A stretch of DNA of 7,121 nucleotides from Fidelibacterota bacterium (GTDB taxonomy: Bacteria; Fidelibacterota; JAANXI01). Position numbers and translations under genes: made by a program. Each line of letters starts with the position of its first letter. Within the stretch, counting starts at the first letter, position 1. The notes beneath the pieces were generated by a model. It made no database searches and was not told where the DNA came from. It worked only from the letters and a program-made list of their open reading frames with translations. The stretch spans positions 1-7,121 of the forward strand of contig JAANXI010000119.1 of the NCBI GenBank assembly GCA_018263365.1, in the 5' to 3' direction. Positions 1 to 6,650 of this stretch are shown piece by piece.

Positions 1-1
1 C

Positions 2-370
2 GCCTCAGTCCAAACCGGCGCTGTTTTGCACAGCGAGGAGAGTATAGCATTTCGTATCAGCGATAACAGTGGAAGAGTTTTAGTGTATTCCGGCGATACG
101 GGATACTCCGAAGATTTTGCTTCGTTTGCAAAAAACGCCGATCTCCTGATTCTGGAGTCTGCACTCCCGGCAGGGGAAGACTTTGAAAACCATTGCACAC
201 CTTCGGAGGCTGCCAAACTTGCCGCATTTGCTGAGGCGAACGCAACTATGCTCACACATTTTTATCCCCAGGTTGATGTTGAGAACATTCCGGCAATTGC
301 GCAACAGTTTTATCATGGTGAATTAATTATAGCTGAAGATGGTTTAACTTATTCTGTCAAAGGTAGTTAA
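2..370 (+). CDS. MBL-fold metallo-hydrolase (RNase Z-like), C-terminal part only
   Basis: The frame is open from base 2 to a TAA at 368-370, giving about 122 residues; the 5' part lies outside the window. The fragment carries the second half of a metallo-beta-lactamase fold. A strand ending in Gly-Asp-Thr (92-100) supplies the bridging metal-ligand Asp. It is followed by a helix and the hydrophobic strand DLLILES, then HCTPSEAAKLA. The last metal-ligand His sits in LTHFYP (His at 257-259). The stretch HSEESIAFRI before the Asp motif fits the RNase Z/arylsulfatase-like branch of small MBL hydrolases, which often act on phosphodiesters or sulfate esters. The HxHxDH motif that would settle catalytic competence is upstream of the window, so the substrate is unknown. 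A TTG at 26 could be mistaken for a start, but the frame continues upstream in good homology. The stop abuts the next gene, indicating one transcript. Confidence 0.88.
   Translation, partial: ASVQTGAVLHSEESIAFRISDNSGRVLVYSGDTGYSEDFASFAKNADLLILESALPAGEDFENHCTPSEAAKLAAFAEANATMLTHFYPQVDVENIPAIAQQFYHGELIIAEDGLTYSVKGS
359..363 (+). promoter_or_regulatory. Ribosome binding site of the MscS-family gene
   Basis: AAAGG lies 7 nt before the ATG at 371, inside the last codons of the upstream hydrolase gene. That gene's TAA directly touches the ATG with no gap, so translation of the two genes is probably coupled. This supports 371 as the true start. Confidence 0.6.
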
Positions 371-2599
371 ATGCGTTTCTTAAAGTTAATTCTATTTCTG
401 GCGGTTATTCCGGTCTTCCTGGAGGCGCAGTCTCCGCTGTCCCGGACTAATCTGATGCAACAGAGCGCAATTTCACAGGGAGATTCTGTCGTTAGCGGTA
501 CGACCAGCAATATTGTTCGCATAAATCGCGAGTCATTTGAGCGACGGTTTGACAGGCTGCAAGAGAGATACGCACAACTGTTTGAACGGGATGAAGTCGC
601 CATTTCAAGCAAGACTTTCACGAATCTCTGGAAAGACCTTCGTGGATTCGTACAGGGAGATGCCCAGATTATCCAGGATTTTAAAGCAATCCTGCTACAG
701 TACGTCACCAGCTGGAATCACGCGCTGAATCTGCTGATAGCAATGCTCATCGTTATTGCGCTGGTATACGTGTTCAAACCGCTTAAAGGAGCATTGGCAG
801 AGGCAAAATCCAGGTCGCATGAGAGTGATCTGCTGGCGCTCAATACCCTTGGGCACGTGGTTGACGTTGCTATCCGGGCGCTTCCGACGGTCATCATAAT
901 GTTTGGCGTCTGGTTAATCGCATTGGTACTGAATTTACCCTCAGACCTGTATTACGCAATTCTTCGTATTGCAGCCGCCATCGTTGTTTATAAACTGGTC
1001 AGGTGGTTCCTGGAGGTTGTTTTCGCTCCGGAAGAGGTTCATCACCGGCTGGTACCGTGTAACACCAAAATCGCACGATACTTTTTCTATATCAGCCGGG
1101 CTCTGCTGCAGTGGACATTATTATACACGATTGTGCTGTTTGTCCTGCAGTACATAGAATACCGTGCGGATTTTCTGTATTTTATCAAATACGTGTACAG
1201 AATAGGTGCAATTCTCCTGTTTGCCATGTTGTTTGCCAAACGGGATTTTACGCTCGCGCTTTTTCCAACAAGCGAAATTAAATTTTATCACAGTCTCAGA
1301 AATGCCTTTAGTCACATTTATTATCTGATTTACGGATTACTCCTGTTTACCGGTGTTTTATCTATACTTGGCTATTCAAGCCTGTCCGGATTTATTTTCA
1401 GCCGCACCTTTTATACTGCCGCGGCTATCCTGCTCGGTATCCTGCTAAACCGGATTCTCTATGACGCGATTAACTGGATGATCCCGGAACAGAAGCGGGA
1501 GATCGAAGAGGGTGTCGAAGACCAAAAATCCGCACGGTTCTGGGACAGGTTACACACCCTCACACAATTTGTCGCTTCCGCGATTATCATCTTGCTGGGC
1601 GTTATAATTATTGCGAAATCGTGGTGGCTGTTAGGACGCCAATCGGTCTGGGATTCTCTCATTTCACTTGTAACGTTTTCGCTGTTTGAAGTCCAGGGAA
1701 CGCCGATCACCCCCTGGTCGCTGATCAAAGCGATTCTTATCTTTGCGGCGTTTATTTATGCCTCCAAATATCTTCGCCGGTTTTTGGACGCCAAAGTCCT
1801 GCAAAAGACCAGCCTGGACAGGGGAGCGCGGCACGCGATTTTAACAATCACCAATTATCTGATTATAGTCGTTGGTCTTGTCGTGGCGATGGAGAGCGTG
1901 GGAATCAGACTCACAACCTTGAAAGTGTTCGCTGGCGCCCTGGGGCTCGGTATCGGATTTGGGTTGCAGAATATTGCGAATAACTTTGCCAGCGGCTTAA
2001 TCATCTTGTTTGAACGGCCGATCAAGACCAAAGATTTTGTTCACGTCGGGGATATCCTTGGCACAGTCACCAAGATATCGGCGCGGAGCACAACGATATT
2101 AACCAGGGATAATATTGCGATCATCGTCCCGAATTCGGATTTCATTGAAAAAACTGTCATTAACTGGAGCCTGGATGATACGCCAACGCGGGTGCATATC
2201 CCCATTGGAGTCGAATACGGCACGGATGTCGAAAAAGTGAAGGAAATTCTGCTGGAAATCGCCGAACAGCATCCACGGGTGTTGAAATATCCGCGTTCAC
2301 GGGTGTGGTTCAAGGAATTCGGTGACAGCGCGTTGGATTTTGAACTGCTCTCGTGGATTAATGACCCACAAAAGGGGATTAACAATATTAAAAGCGATAT
2401 CAATTTTGAAATCAATAAGCGGTTTAAAGAAGAAGGCATCGGGATACCGTTCCCGCAAAGGGATGTGCACTTTAAAATGAATGACGAGGATATAACAAAT
2501 TTCCGAAAACTCCTGTCAAGCTCAAGTAAATCCGAAGATGAACCTGATAAAGGCGCTGATATAAAGGAAGTTAGCGAGAAGGATGAAAATGGCGAATAA
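371..2599 (+). CDS. Large multi-TM MscS-family mechanosensitive ion channel
   Basis: A 742-residue inner-membrane channel expected to open under membrane tension and release solutes during hypo-osmotic shock. Residues 1-19 look like a signal peptide (Arg/Lys, then a hydrophobic core) with possible cleavage before Gln20-Ser21. Residues 20-115 form a polar, probably extracytoplasmic segment. About ten hydrophobic helices follow, near 121-136, 164-188, 194-214, 238-260, 272-290, 313-335, 343-363, 397-416, 446-466 and 487-507. The MscS signature pore helix spans about 511-548 (GALGLGIGFGLQNIANN, then FASGLIILFERP), and the beta domain about 550-602 contains VGDILGTV and IIVPNSDFI. The alpha/beta cytoplasmic vestibule domain runs to about 705, followed by a Ser- and acid-rich tail (716-742). 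The length and helix number exceed E. coli MscS (286 residues, 3 helices) and resemble the enlarged MscK/YnaI-type relatives; I cannot assign a subfamily. The gene overlaps the next one, a K+ channel gene, which supports an osmoregulatory role. Confidence 0.95.
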   Translation: MRFLKLILFLAVIPVFLEAQSPLSRTNLMQQSAISQGDSVVSGTTSNIVRINRESFERRFDRLQERYAQLFERDEVAISSKTFTNLWKDLRGFVQGDAQIIQDFKAILLQYVTSWNHALNLLIAMLIVIALVYVFKPLKGALAEAKSRSHESDLLALNTLGHVVDVAIRALPTVIIMFGVWLIALVLNLPSDLYYAILRIAAAIVVYKLVRWFLEVVFAPEEVHHRLVPCNTKIARYFFYISRALLQWTLLYTIVLFVLQYIEYRADFLYFIKYVYRIGAILLFAMLFAKRDFTLALFPTSEIKFYHSLRNAFSHIYYLIYGLLLFTGVLSILGYSSLSGFIFSRTFYTAAAILLGILLNRILYDAINWMIPEQKREIEEGVEDQKSARFWDRLHTLTQFVASAIIILLGVIIIAKSWWLLGRQSVWDSLISLVTFSLFEVQGTPITPWSLIKAILIFAAFIYASKYLRRFLDAKVLQKTSLDRGARHAILTITNYLIIVVGLVVAMESVGIRLTTLKVFAGALGLGIGFGLQNIANNFASGLIILFERPIKTKDFVHVGDILGTVTKISARSTTILTRDNIAIIVPNSDFIEKTVINWSLDDTPTRVHIPIGVEYGTDVEKVKEILLEIAEQHPRVLKYPRSRVWFKEFGDSALDFELLSWINDPQKGINNIKSDINFEINKRFKEEGIGIPFPQRDVHFKMNDEDITNFRKLLSSSSKSEDEPDKGADIKEVSEKDENGE
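2577..2582 (+). promoter_or_regulatory. Ribosome binding site that decides the K+ channel start
   Basis: AGAAGG (2577-2582) directly touches an ATG at 2583 but lies 6 nt before an in-frame ATG at 2589. That spacing favours 2589. A second purine run (AAAGGAAG, 2563-2570) is 12 nt from 2583 and could serve that start less well. Both starts lie inside the 3' end of the MscS-family gene, which ends at 2599. Confidence 0.55.
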
Positions 2600-3605
2600 C
2601 ACCAGTCTAACTGCCAGCGCCCAAAACATCTTTTGGATACTTCTGATTGTTGTATCCGTTTTGCTAATCGGCACTATTGGATTTATTATCATAGAAGGGT
2701 GGAGGTTTCTCGATGCACTGTATATGACGATTATCACCTTGAGTACGGTCGGGTTTCGCGAAACTGGGCCGTTATCATCAATTGGTCAGGTTTGGACGAT
2801 TCTCCTGATCGTCTTTGGGATATCTGTGATCGGTTACACCGGAGTGACGCAGATATCCCGATACTTAGTTGAAATTCAGTTTTTTCGTAAACAACGAGAA
2901 CTACGGAAGATTAAAAAAATGGATGATCATTACATTGTATGCGGTTTCGGGCGTATGGGACGGGTTATTGTGGAGGATTTTATCGGGCGGAACCAGGAAA
3001 CGGTGATTATTGAGAACAAACCCGAGGTGGTCGACGAGATTGTCGAACACAATTACACCTATATTGAAGGTTCAGCCATTGAGGACGAAACCTTGATACA
3101 GGCGGGAATTGACCGGGCAAAGGGTTTAGTTACTGTCCTATCCACAGACGCAGATAATCTCTTTGTAACTCTCTCTGCACGGAATCTTAATCCCGGGCTC
3201 TTTATTCTGACACGGAGTCGTGAGAAAGGTACTCAGGAAAAAATGCGGACGGCCGGTGCAAACAAAGTGGTGAATCCTTATGAAATCGGCGCACATAAGA
3301 TGGCACAGATGGTATTGTCACCACACGTCGATGATTTTATCGAGATAGTTTCCCGACAACGGAAGCTGAATTTGGCTATCGATCAGATCAGGGTGTATGA
3401 GCATTCTGATCTTGCAAACCGCAAATTGATGGATACGCCAATCCGGAGCCAGTTTGACACGATCGTCACGGCGATTCTGGACAGCTCTAACGAAATGAAG
3501 TTTAATCCATCGTCTGAAACCGAAATCCAGCCCGGTGATATCCTGATCTGCATCGGAGACCGGGGAAACCTCGAAGAGCTCGAAAACATGGCAAAAGGCG
3601 TGTGA
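2589..3605 (+). CDS. Two-TM potassium channel with cytoplasmic RCK (TrkA-N/TrkA-C) domains
   Basis: A 338-residue protein (340 if the ATG at 2583 is used) with the MthK/GsuK-type layout: TM1 about 12-35, pore helix 41-52, selectivity filter 53-58, TM2 66-88, charged linker to about 113, RCK-N 115-230, RCK-C 250-338. The RCK-N Rossmann fold is clear: YIVCGFGRMG (GxGxxG at 119-124), an acidic residue (Glu142) ending strand 2, then EGSAIEDETL and the conserved run VLSTDADNLFVTLSARN. RCK-C is the ligand-binding regulatory lobe and ends in the typical PGDILICIGDRGNLEEL. As a tetramer it should conduct K+ across the inner membrane, gated by a nucleotide, NAD(H) or Ca2+-like ligand; which one cannot be read from the sequence. 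The odd feature is the filter, Thr-Val-Gly-Phe-Arg-Glu instead of TVGYGD, so the second filter glycine is Arg57. The gene overlaps the MscS-family gene by 11 bp, so the two are co-transcribed. Confidence 0.93.
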   Translation: MANNTSLTASAQNIFWILLIVVSVLLIGTIGFIIIEGWRFLDALYMTIITLSTVGFRETGPLSSIGQVWTILLIVFGISVIGYTGVTQISRYLVEIQFFRKQRELRKIKKMDDHYIVCGFGRMGRVIVEDFIGRNQETVIIENKPEVVDEIVEHNYTYIEGSAIEDETLIQAGIDRAKGLVTVLSTDADNLFVTLSARNLNPGLFILTRSREKGTQEKMRTAGANKVVNPYEIGAHKMAQMVLSPHVDDFIEIVSRQRKLNLAIDQIRVYEHSDLANRKLMDTPIRSQFDTIVTAILDSSNEMKFNPSSETEIQPGDILICIGDRGNLEELENMAKGV

Positions 3606-3775
3606 TTTGTGACGCCGTACAAATAGAGGCGTCCATTTGTAATTTCCGATAAGGAATATTATGTAAACTAATGATTTTTCGCAATCTTCCCTCTTTTTGA
3701 TCTTGCTTGGGGCTCTAAACTATTAATGGGATTATTCTGTCAGTAAGTCACAAAAGAATTCCTGCGCTGACGGAG
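3606..3775. other. Intergenic region between convergent genes
   Basis: A 170-bp stretch separating the ends of the K+ channel gene and leuS. It contains a short inverted repeat (3611-3633), an AT-rich middle, and an unpaired T-run at 3694-3698. Candidate leuS terminator stems on the minus strand (5 bp with a 23-nt loop, or 6 bp broken by a mismatch) are too weak to call. No protein longer than about 20 codons is supported here. A ribosome-binding-site-like AAGGA followed by ATG-TAA lies at 3651-3666. Confidence 0.5.
3611..3633 (+). repeat. Short inverted repeat behind the K+ channel gene
   Basis: GACGCC (3611-3616) and GGCGTC (3628-3633) are perfect 6-bp arms around an 11-nt loop. The loop contains ACAAAT (3619-3624), the complement of two ATTTGT copies flanking the hairpin at 3605-3610 and 3635-3640. 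No U-run follows, so it is not a classical intrinsic terminator. It could form a 3' end structure or be chance. Confidence 0.4.
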
Positions 3776-6211
3776 TTATTGTGCGACAATATTGACAAGT
3801 TTGTTCGGGATGACTATCGTTTTAATGATTTCTTTTCCGTCTGTGTACTTTTGCACATTTTCCTGGTCTAAGGCCATATCCTGCAATGTGTCCTTTTCGC
3901 TATCGACGGGTGCATTGAAAGTACCCCGGACTTTCCCGTTCACCTGAACCACGATAGTTACCGTTTCTTCCTGGAGCAGTTCTTCCTGGTATTCAGGCAA
4001 TTCCTGTTGAAAGATCGATGGGTCGTTGCCCAGTTTCGCCCATAACTCTTCGCCAAAATGCGGCGCAAACGGCGCTATCAGACGGGCTAACACATCCAGA
4101 TTATCCTGCGCGATAGCGTCTTCCTGCTTATACAATACGTTCACATATTCCATAATCCGGCTGATGGCTGTATTAAATTTGAAATCCGCGGTATCTTCTC
4201 TGACACTTTTGATAGTATTGTGCATAATCCGCACCAAATCGTCGTCAGAGCAAGTTTCTTGGGGAGTAGATGCATTGGTTTCCACTAAACGCCACATACG
4301 GTTCACGAAGCGGTTTATGCCAACGATGCCCTTGTCGCTCCAGTCTCCGCCGTCCTCGTATGGTCCCATAAACATGAGATACATCCGGAAGATGTCCGAA
4401 CCATAATCGTCGATAAATTCGTCCGGAGAAACGGTATTCCCCCTGGATTTGGACATCTTGGCGCCATCTTTGGTAATAGTACCCTGATGCAACAGTCGCT
4501 GAAATGGTTCATCAAAATGCAGCAAATCCGCGTCGTAGAGGGCTTTAATGACGAATCTGGCGTATAATAAATGCATGGTGGCGTGTTCTGCCCCGCCAAC
4601 GTACTGATCAACCGGTAGCCACTTTTTCACGCGCTCAGGGTTCCAGGGACCGTCATCATAATGTGAATCGACATACCGCAGGAAATACCAGGATGAATCG
4701 ACAAAGGTATCCATGGTATCTATTTCCCGTTTTGCCGGTTGACCGCACTCAGGACATTCCGTATTCAAAAACTTGTCCGAATGGCCCAACGGAGCCAGCC
4801 CACTGTCCCGGGTATCACGCAAATTCAAATCCCTGGGAAGTTCCACCGGCAAATCATCTACAGGTACTGGTATTGTGCCGCAATCGCCGCAGTACACCAC
4901 GGGAATTGGCGCGCCCCAGTACCGCTGACGGGAAATCAGCCAGTCGCGTAACCGGTATTGCACACTCGCTTTTCCAATGCCCCGCTCTTCGCAGTCTGCT
5001 GCAATTTTTTTTATGGCATCCTCGGATTTTGTGCCGGAGTATTCACCGGAATTTACCAGAATTCCGGGTTCAGAATAGCACTTATCGACGCCGTGCGGTT
5101 CGCCATCCGGACTGATAACTTCGACAATCGGTAATTCAAATTTCCTGGCGAAATCGAAATCGCGTTCATCGTGTGCCGGCACAGCCATAATAGCACCAGT
5201 GCCGTAAGTGTACAGCACGTAATCAGCAATCCAGATGGGAATTTCTTCTTCAGTGAAAGGATTAACGGCATAAGCCCCTGTAAAAACACCGGTTTTTTCC
5301 CGATCTTCGGCTAATCTTTCAATATCGCTGGTCTGCTCGGCCTTTTTTACGTACCGGCTGACTTTATCAGCTTGCTCATCGGTGGTAATTTTCGCAACAA
5401 GCGGGTGTTCGGGAGCCAGGACAAGGTATGTGGCGCCATAGATGGTATCCGGCCGGGTTGTAAAAACATTGATAGTTGTCTCCGGATTTTCACTGAGTGA
5501 AAAAAGCATCTCTGCACCGACGCTCTTCCCTATCCAGTGTCGCTGCATGGCTTTGGTCTTTTCGGGCCAGTCAATTCTATCCAGACCTTCCAGCAGCTCA
5601 TCAGCATAAGCGGTAATCTTGAAAAACCACTGTTCCAGTTTCTTTTTCTGGACCTCGCTATCGCACCGTTCACACAGCCCGTCTATAACCTGCTCATTAG
5701 CTAAAACGGTTTCGCAACTTGGACACCAATTTACCGGGGCTTTTTGTTTATACGCAAGCCCCATTTCGTACAGTTTCAGAAATAACCACTGTGTCCACTG
5801 GTAATATTCCGGATCGCTGGTATCCACCTCGTTCCGCCAGTCATACATCGCGCCGATCTGACGGAGCTGTTTCCGCATATAGTCGATATTATCCTGGGTG
5901 CTTTTATCCGGATGGACGCCGTGTTGGATGGCATAATTTTCCGCAGGAAGACCGAATGCATCGAAGCCCATCGGTTCAAAGACATCTTTGCCAGTCATCC
6001 GTTGAAACCGCGCCCAGGTATCCGTGGGGCCGAAATTATACCAGTGGCCGCAATGCAGTTTATCGCCGGACGGGTAACTGAACATGACCAGGGTATATAA
6101 TTTATCGTCCGGATTATCCAGGTCCGGCTCATGGAGCCCCTGTTCTTTCCAGTACGAGCGCCATTTTGATTCAAATGCTTTATGCGGATAAGGTTGGGCT
6201 TCGTCGGACAA
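3776..6211 (-). CDS. leuS: Leucyl-tRNA synthetase
   Basis: A class I aminoacyl-tRNA synthetase of 811 residues that charges tRNA-Leu in the cytoplasm. The HIGH motif appears as H-C-G-H at 53-56 (YPSGDKLHCGHWYN) and KMSKS is at 585-589. The CP1 editing domain is about 225-415, with the Thr-rich TTRPDT (251-256) and GTGAIMAVPAHDERD (337-351); Asp351 matches the universally conserved editing aspartate, so proofreading should be intact. Two four-Cys sets suggest bound zinc: C163/C166 with C180/C183, and C441/C444 with C486/C489. The anticodon-binding helical domain follows (about 630-735). The C-terminal domain begins near VTIVVQVNGKVRG (751-763). Only a few residues separate LLHQGTI from KMSKS, so the leucine-specific insertion of the E. 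coli enzyme is absent, which explains the compact length. The start is TTG at 6211-6209, supported by AGGAG 7 nt upstream and by the conserved N-terminal residues that follow. leuS converges on the K+ channel gene. Confidence 0.98.
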   Translation of the reverse strand: MSDEAQPYPHKAFESKWRSYWKEQGLHEPDLDNPDDKLYTLVMFSYPSGDKLHCGHWYNFGPTDTWARFQRMTGKDVFEPMGFDAFGLPAENYAIQHGVHPDKSTQDNIDYMRKQLRQIGAMYDWRNEVDTSDPEYYQWTQWLFLKLYEMGLAYKQKAPVNWCPSCETVLANEQVIDGLCERCDSEVQKKKLEQWFFKITAYADELLEGLDRIDWPEKTKAMQRHWIGKSVGAEMLFSLSENPETTINVFTTRPDTIYGATYLVLAPEHPLVAKITTDEQADKVSRYVKKAEQTSDIERLAEDREKTGVFTGAYAVNPFTEEEIPIWIADYVLYTYGTGAIMAVPAHDERDFDFARKFELPIVEVISPDGEPHGVDKCYSEPGILVNSGEYSGTKSEDAIKKIAADCEERGIGKASVQYRLRDWLISRQRYWGAPIPVVYCGDCGTIPVPVDDLPVELPRDLNLRDTRDSGLAPLGHSDKFLNTECPECGQPAKREIDTMDTFVDSSWYFLRYVDSHYDDGPWNPERVKKWLPVDQYVGGAEHATMHLLYARFVIKALYDADLLHFDEPFQRLLHQGTITKDGAKMSKSRGNTVSPDEFIDDYGSDIFRMYLMFMGPYEDGGDWSDKGIVGINRFVNRMWRLVETNASTPQETCSDDDLVRIMHNTIKSVREDTADFKFNTAISRIMEYVNVLYKQEDAIAQDNLDVLARLIAPFAPHFGEELWAKLGNDPSIFQQELPEYQEELLQEETVTIVVQVNGKVRGTFNAPVDSEKDTLQDMALDQENVQKYTDGKEIIKTIVIPNKLVNIVAQ

Positions 6212-6218
6212 GTCTCTT

Positions 6219-6223
6219 CTCCT
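6219..6223 (-). promoter_or_regulatory. Ribosome binding site supporting the TTG start of leuS
   Basis: On the minus strand AGGAG occupies 6223-6219, 7 nt before the TTG at 6211-6209. The strong match and ideal spacing support TTG initiation. Confidence 0.75.
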
Positions 6224-6233
6224 GCTTCGTATT

Positions 6234-6264
6234 GGTTAATTAAAACTATAAAAGTTAATTAACC
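6234..6264 (-). promoter_or_regulatory. Perfect 10-bp dyad upstream of leuS, candidate operator over a -10 element
   Basis: GGTTAATTAA (6234-6243) and TTAATTAACC (6255-6264) are perfect inverted arms with an 11-nt spacer; half-site starts are 21 bp apart, about two helical turns. On the minus strand the spacer contains TATAGT (6250-6245), a 5-of-6 match to a sigma-70 type -10 box. It ends about 23 nt before the leuS Shine-Dalgarno core. I see no good -35 box at 16-18 nt. The AT-rich stem without a trailing T-run argues against a terminator. A repressor site over a leuS promoter is the favoured reading, but this is inference. Confidence 0.4.
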
Positions 6265-6267
6265 TGG

Positions 6268-6285
6268 AATACTCATAAAAGTATT
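6268..6285 (-). repeat. Second, smaller dyad upstream of leuS
   Basis: AATACT (6268-6273) and AGTATT (6280-6285) are perfect 6-bp inverted arms around a 6-nt spacer. Its core ACTCATAAAAGT (6271-6282) closely repeats ACTATAAAAGT (6245-6255) inside the neighbouring larger dyad, 26 bp away. The pair may be tandem binding sites; no regulator can be named. Confidence 0.35.
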
Positions 6286-6319
6286 GTTTTGAGATTTTAC
6301 AAGCCACGCGGGGCTCAGT

Positions 6320-6643
6320 TTAAATCGCGAGCCCGGTTCCCCATCCATCGTATTCTCCCCCGGAGGCATTTGCCAATTGTTCCAAATACATTCTGAGTTC
6401 CCTGAGGAGTATTTCGTCGGGTGCTATCGTTTTCATGGCGAGCAACAGGACGTTATTATCATGAACACCTGGTTGAATTTCTGTTTCAAACCCGGTCTTA
6501 TTTAACTCAACTGCGCTCTGTTCAGCCGCAGATATTGTGGGAAAATACAGAAAGAACTCAATCTCATGCGGCTGGGATGAATCGTCGCCCAACTCCTCCA
6601 TTAATTCGATGACACGCTGATCCGGAGTTTTATGGTCCGCCAT
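6320..6643 (-). CDS. RraB-family protein (putative ribonuclease E activity regulator)
   Basis: A 107-residue soluble protein. The ending GGEYDGWGTGLA (95-106) matches the EYDGWGT hallmark near the C-terminus of RraB. The preceding order also fits the family: HEIEFFLYFP strand, helix with AAEQSAVELNKTGFE, a second strand ending in NNVLLLAMKT, and the helix PDEILLRELRMYLEQLAN. E. coli RraB (about 138 residues) binds RNase E and lowers its activity on selected mRNAs. This protein is shorter and lacks an acidic C-terminal tail, so an RNase E target is inferred from family membership only. The ATG at 6643-6641 is 7 bp after the stop of the trans-sulfuration gene. The nearest AAGG is 12 nt away, a poor spacing, so translation may depend on coupling with the upstream gene. 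No clear terminator separates it from leuS. Confidence 0.82.
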   Translation of the reverse strand: MADHKTPDQRVIELMEELGDDSSQPHEIEFFLYFPTISAAEQSAVELNKTGFETEIQPGVHDNNVLLLAMKTIAPDEILLRELRMYLEQLANASGGEYDGWGTGLAI

Positions 6644-6650
6644 TGGCTGC

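Noticed and set aside
367..708. 113-codon minus-strand open frame
   Set aside because: It covers the hydrolase/MscS-family junction in antisense and shows no protein-like features.
2041..2439. 132-codon minus-strand open frame inside the MscS-family gene
   Set aside because: It is antisense to the conserved MscS pore and beta domains, with no domain or ribosome binding site of its own.
3671..3700. Nine-codon ORF starting at ATG 3671
   Set aside because: It has no spaced ribosome binding site and no recognisable peptide features, and it sits in AT-rich spacer DNA.
3737..3777. Terminator for leuS on the minus strand
   Set aside because: GTCAG/CTGAC has only 5 bp with a 23-nt loop, and AACTCC/GGAATT is broken by a mismatch. 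The following CTTTTG is a weak T-run.
4663..5115. 150-codon plus-strand open frame opposite leuS
   Set aside because: It lies wholly antisense to well-conserved leuS sequence. Its translation is rich in Arg, Pro, Thr and His with no recognisable domain, as expected of a shadow frame.
6234..6264. Large dyad as an intrinsic terminator of the RraB-family gene
   Set aside because: The stem is almost all A/T and lacks a trailing U-run on the minus strand; a protein-binding site is more likely.
6302..6315. AGCC/GGCT hairpin just after the RraB-family stop
   Set aside because: Only 4 strong base pairs, and followed by GTAAAATC rather than a U-run, so not a convincing terminator.
6212..6319. T-box leader for leuS
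   Set aside because: The gap is only 108 bp, holds no recognisable T-box sequence or antiterminator stem, and is too short for a full leader.
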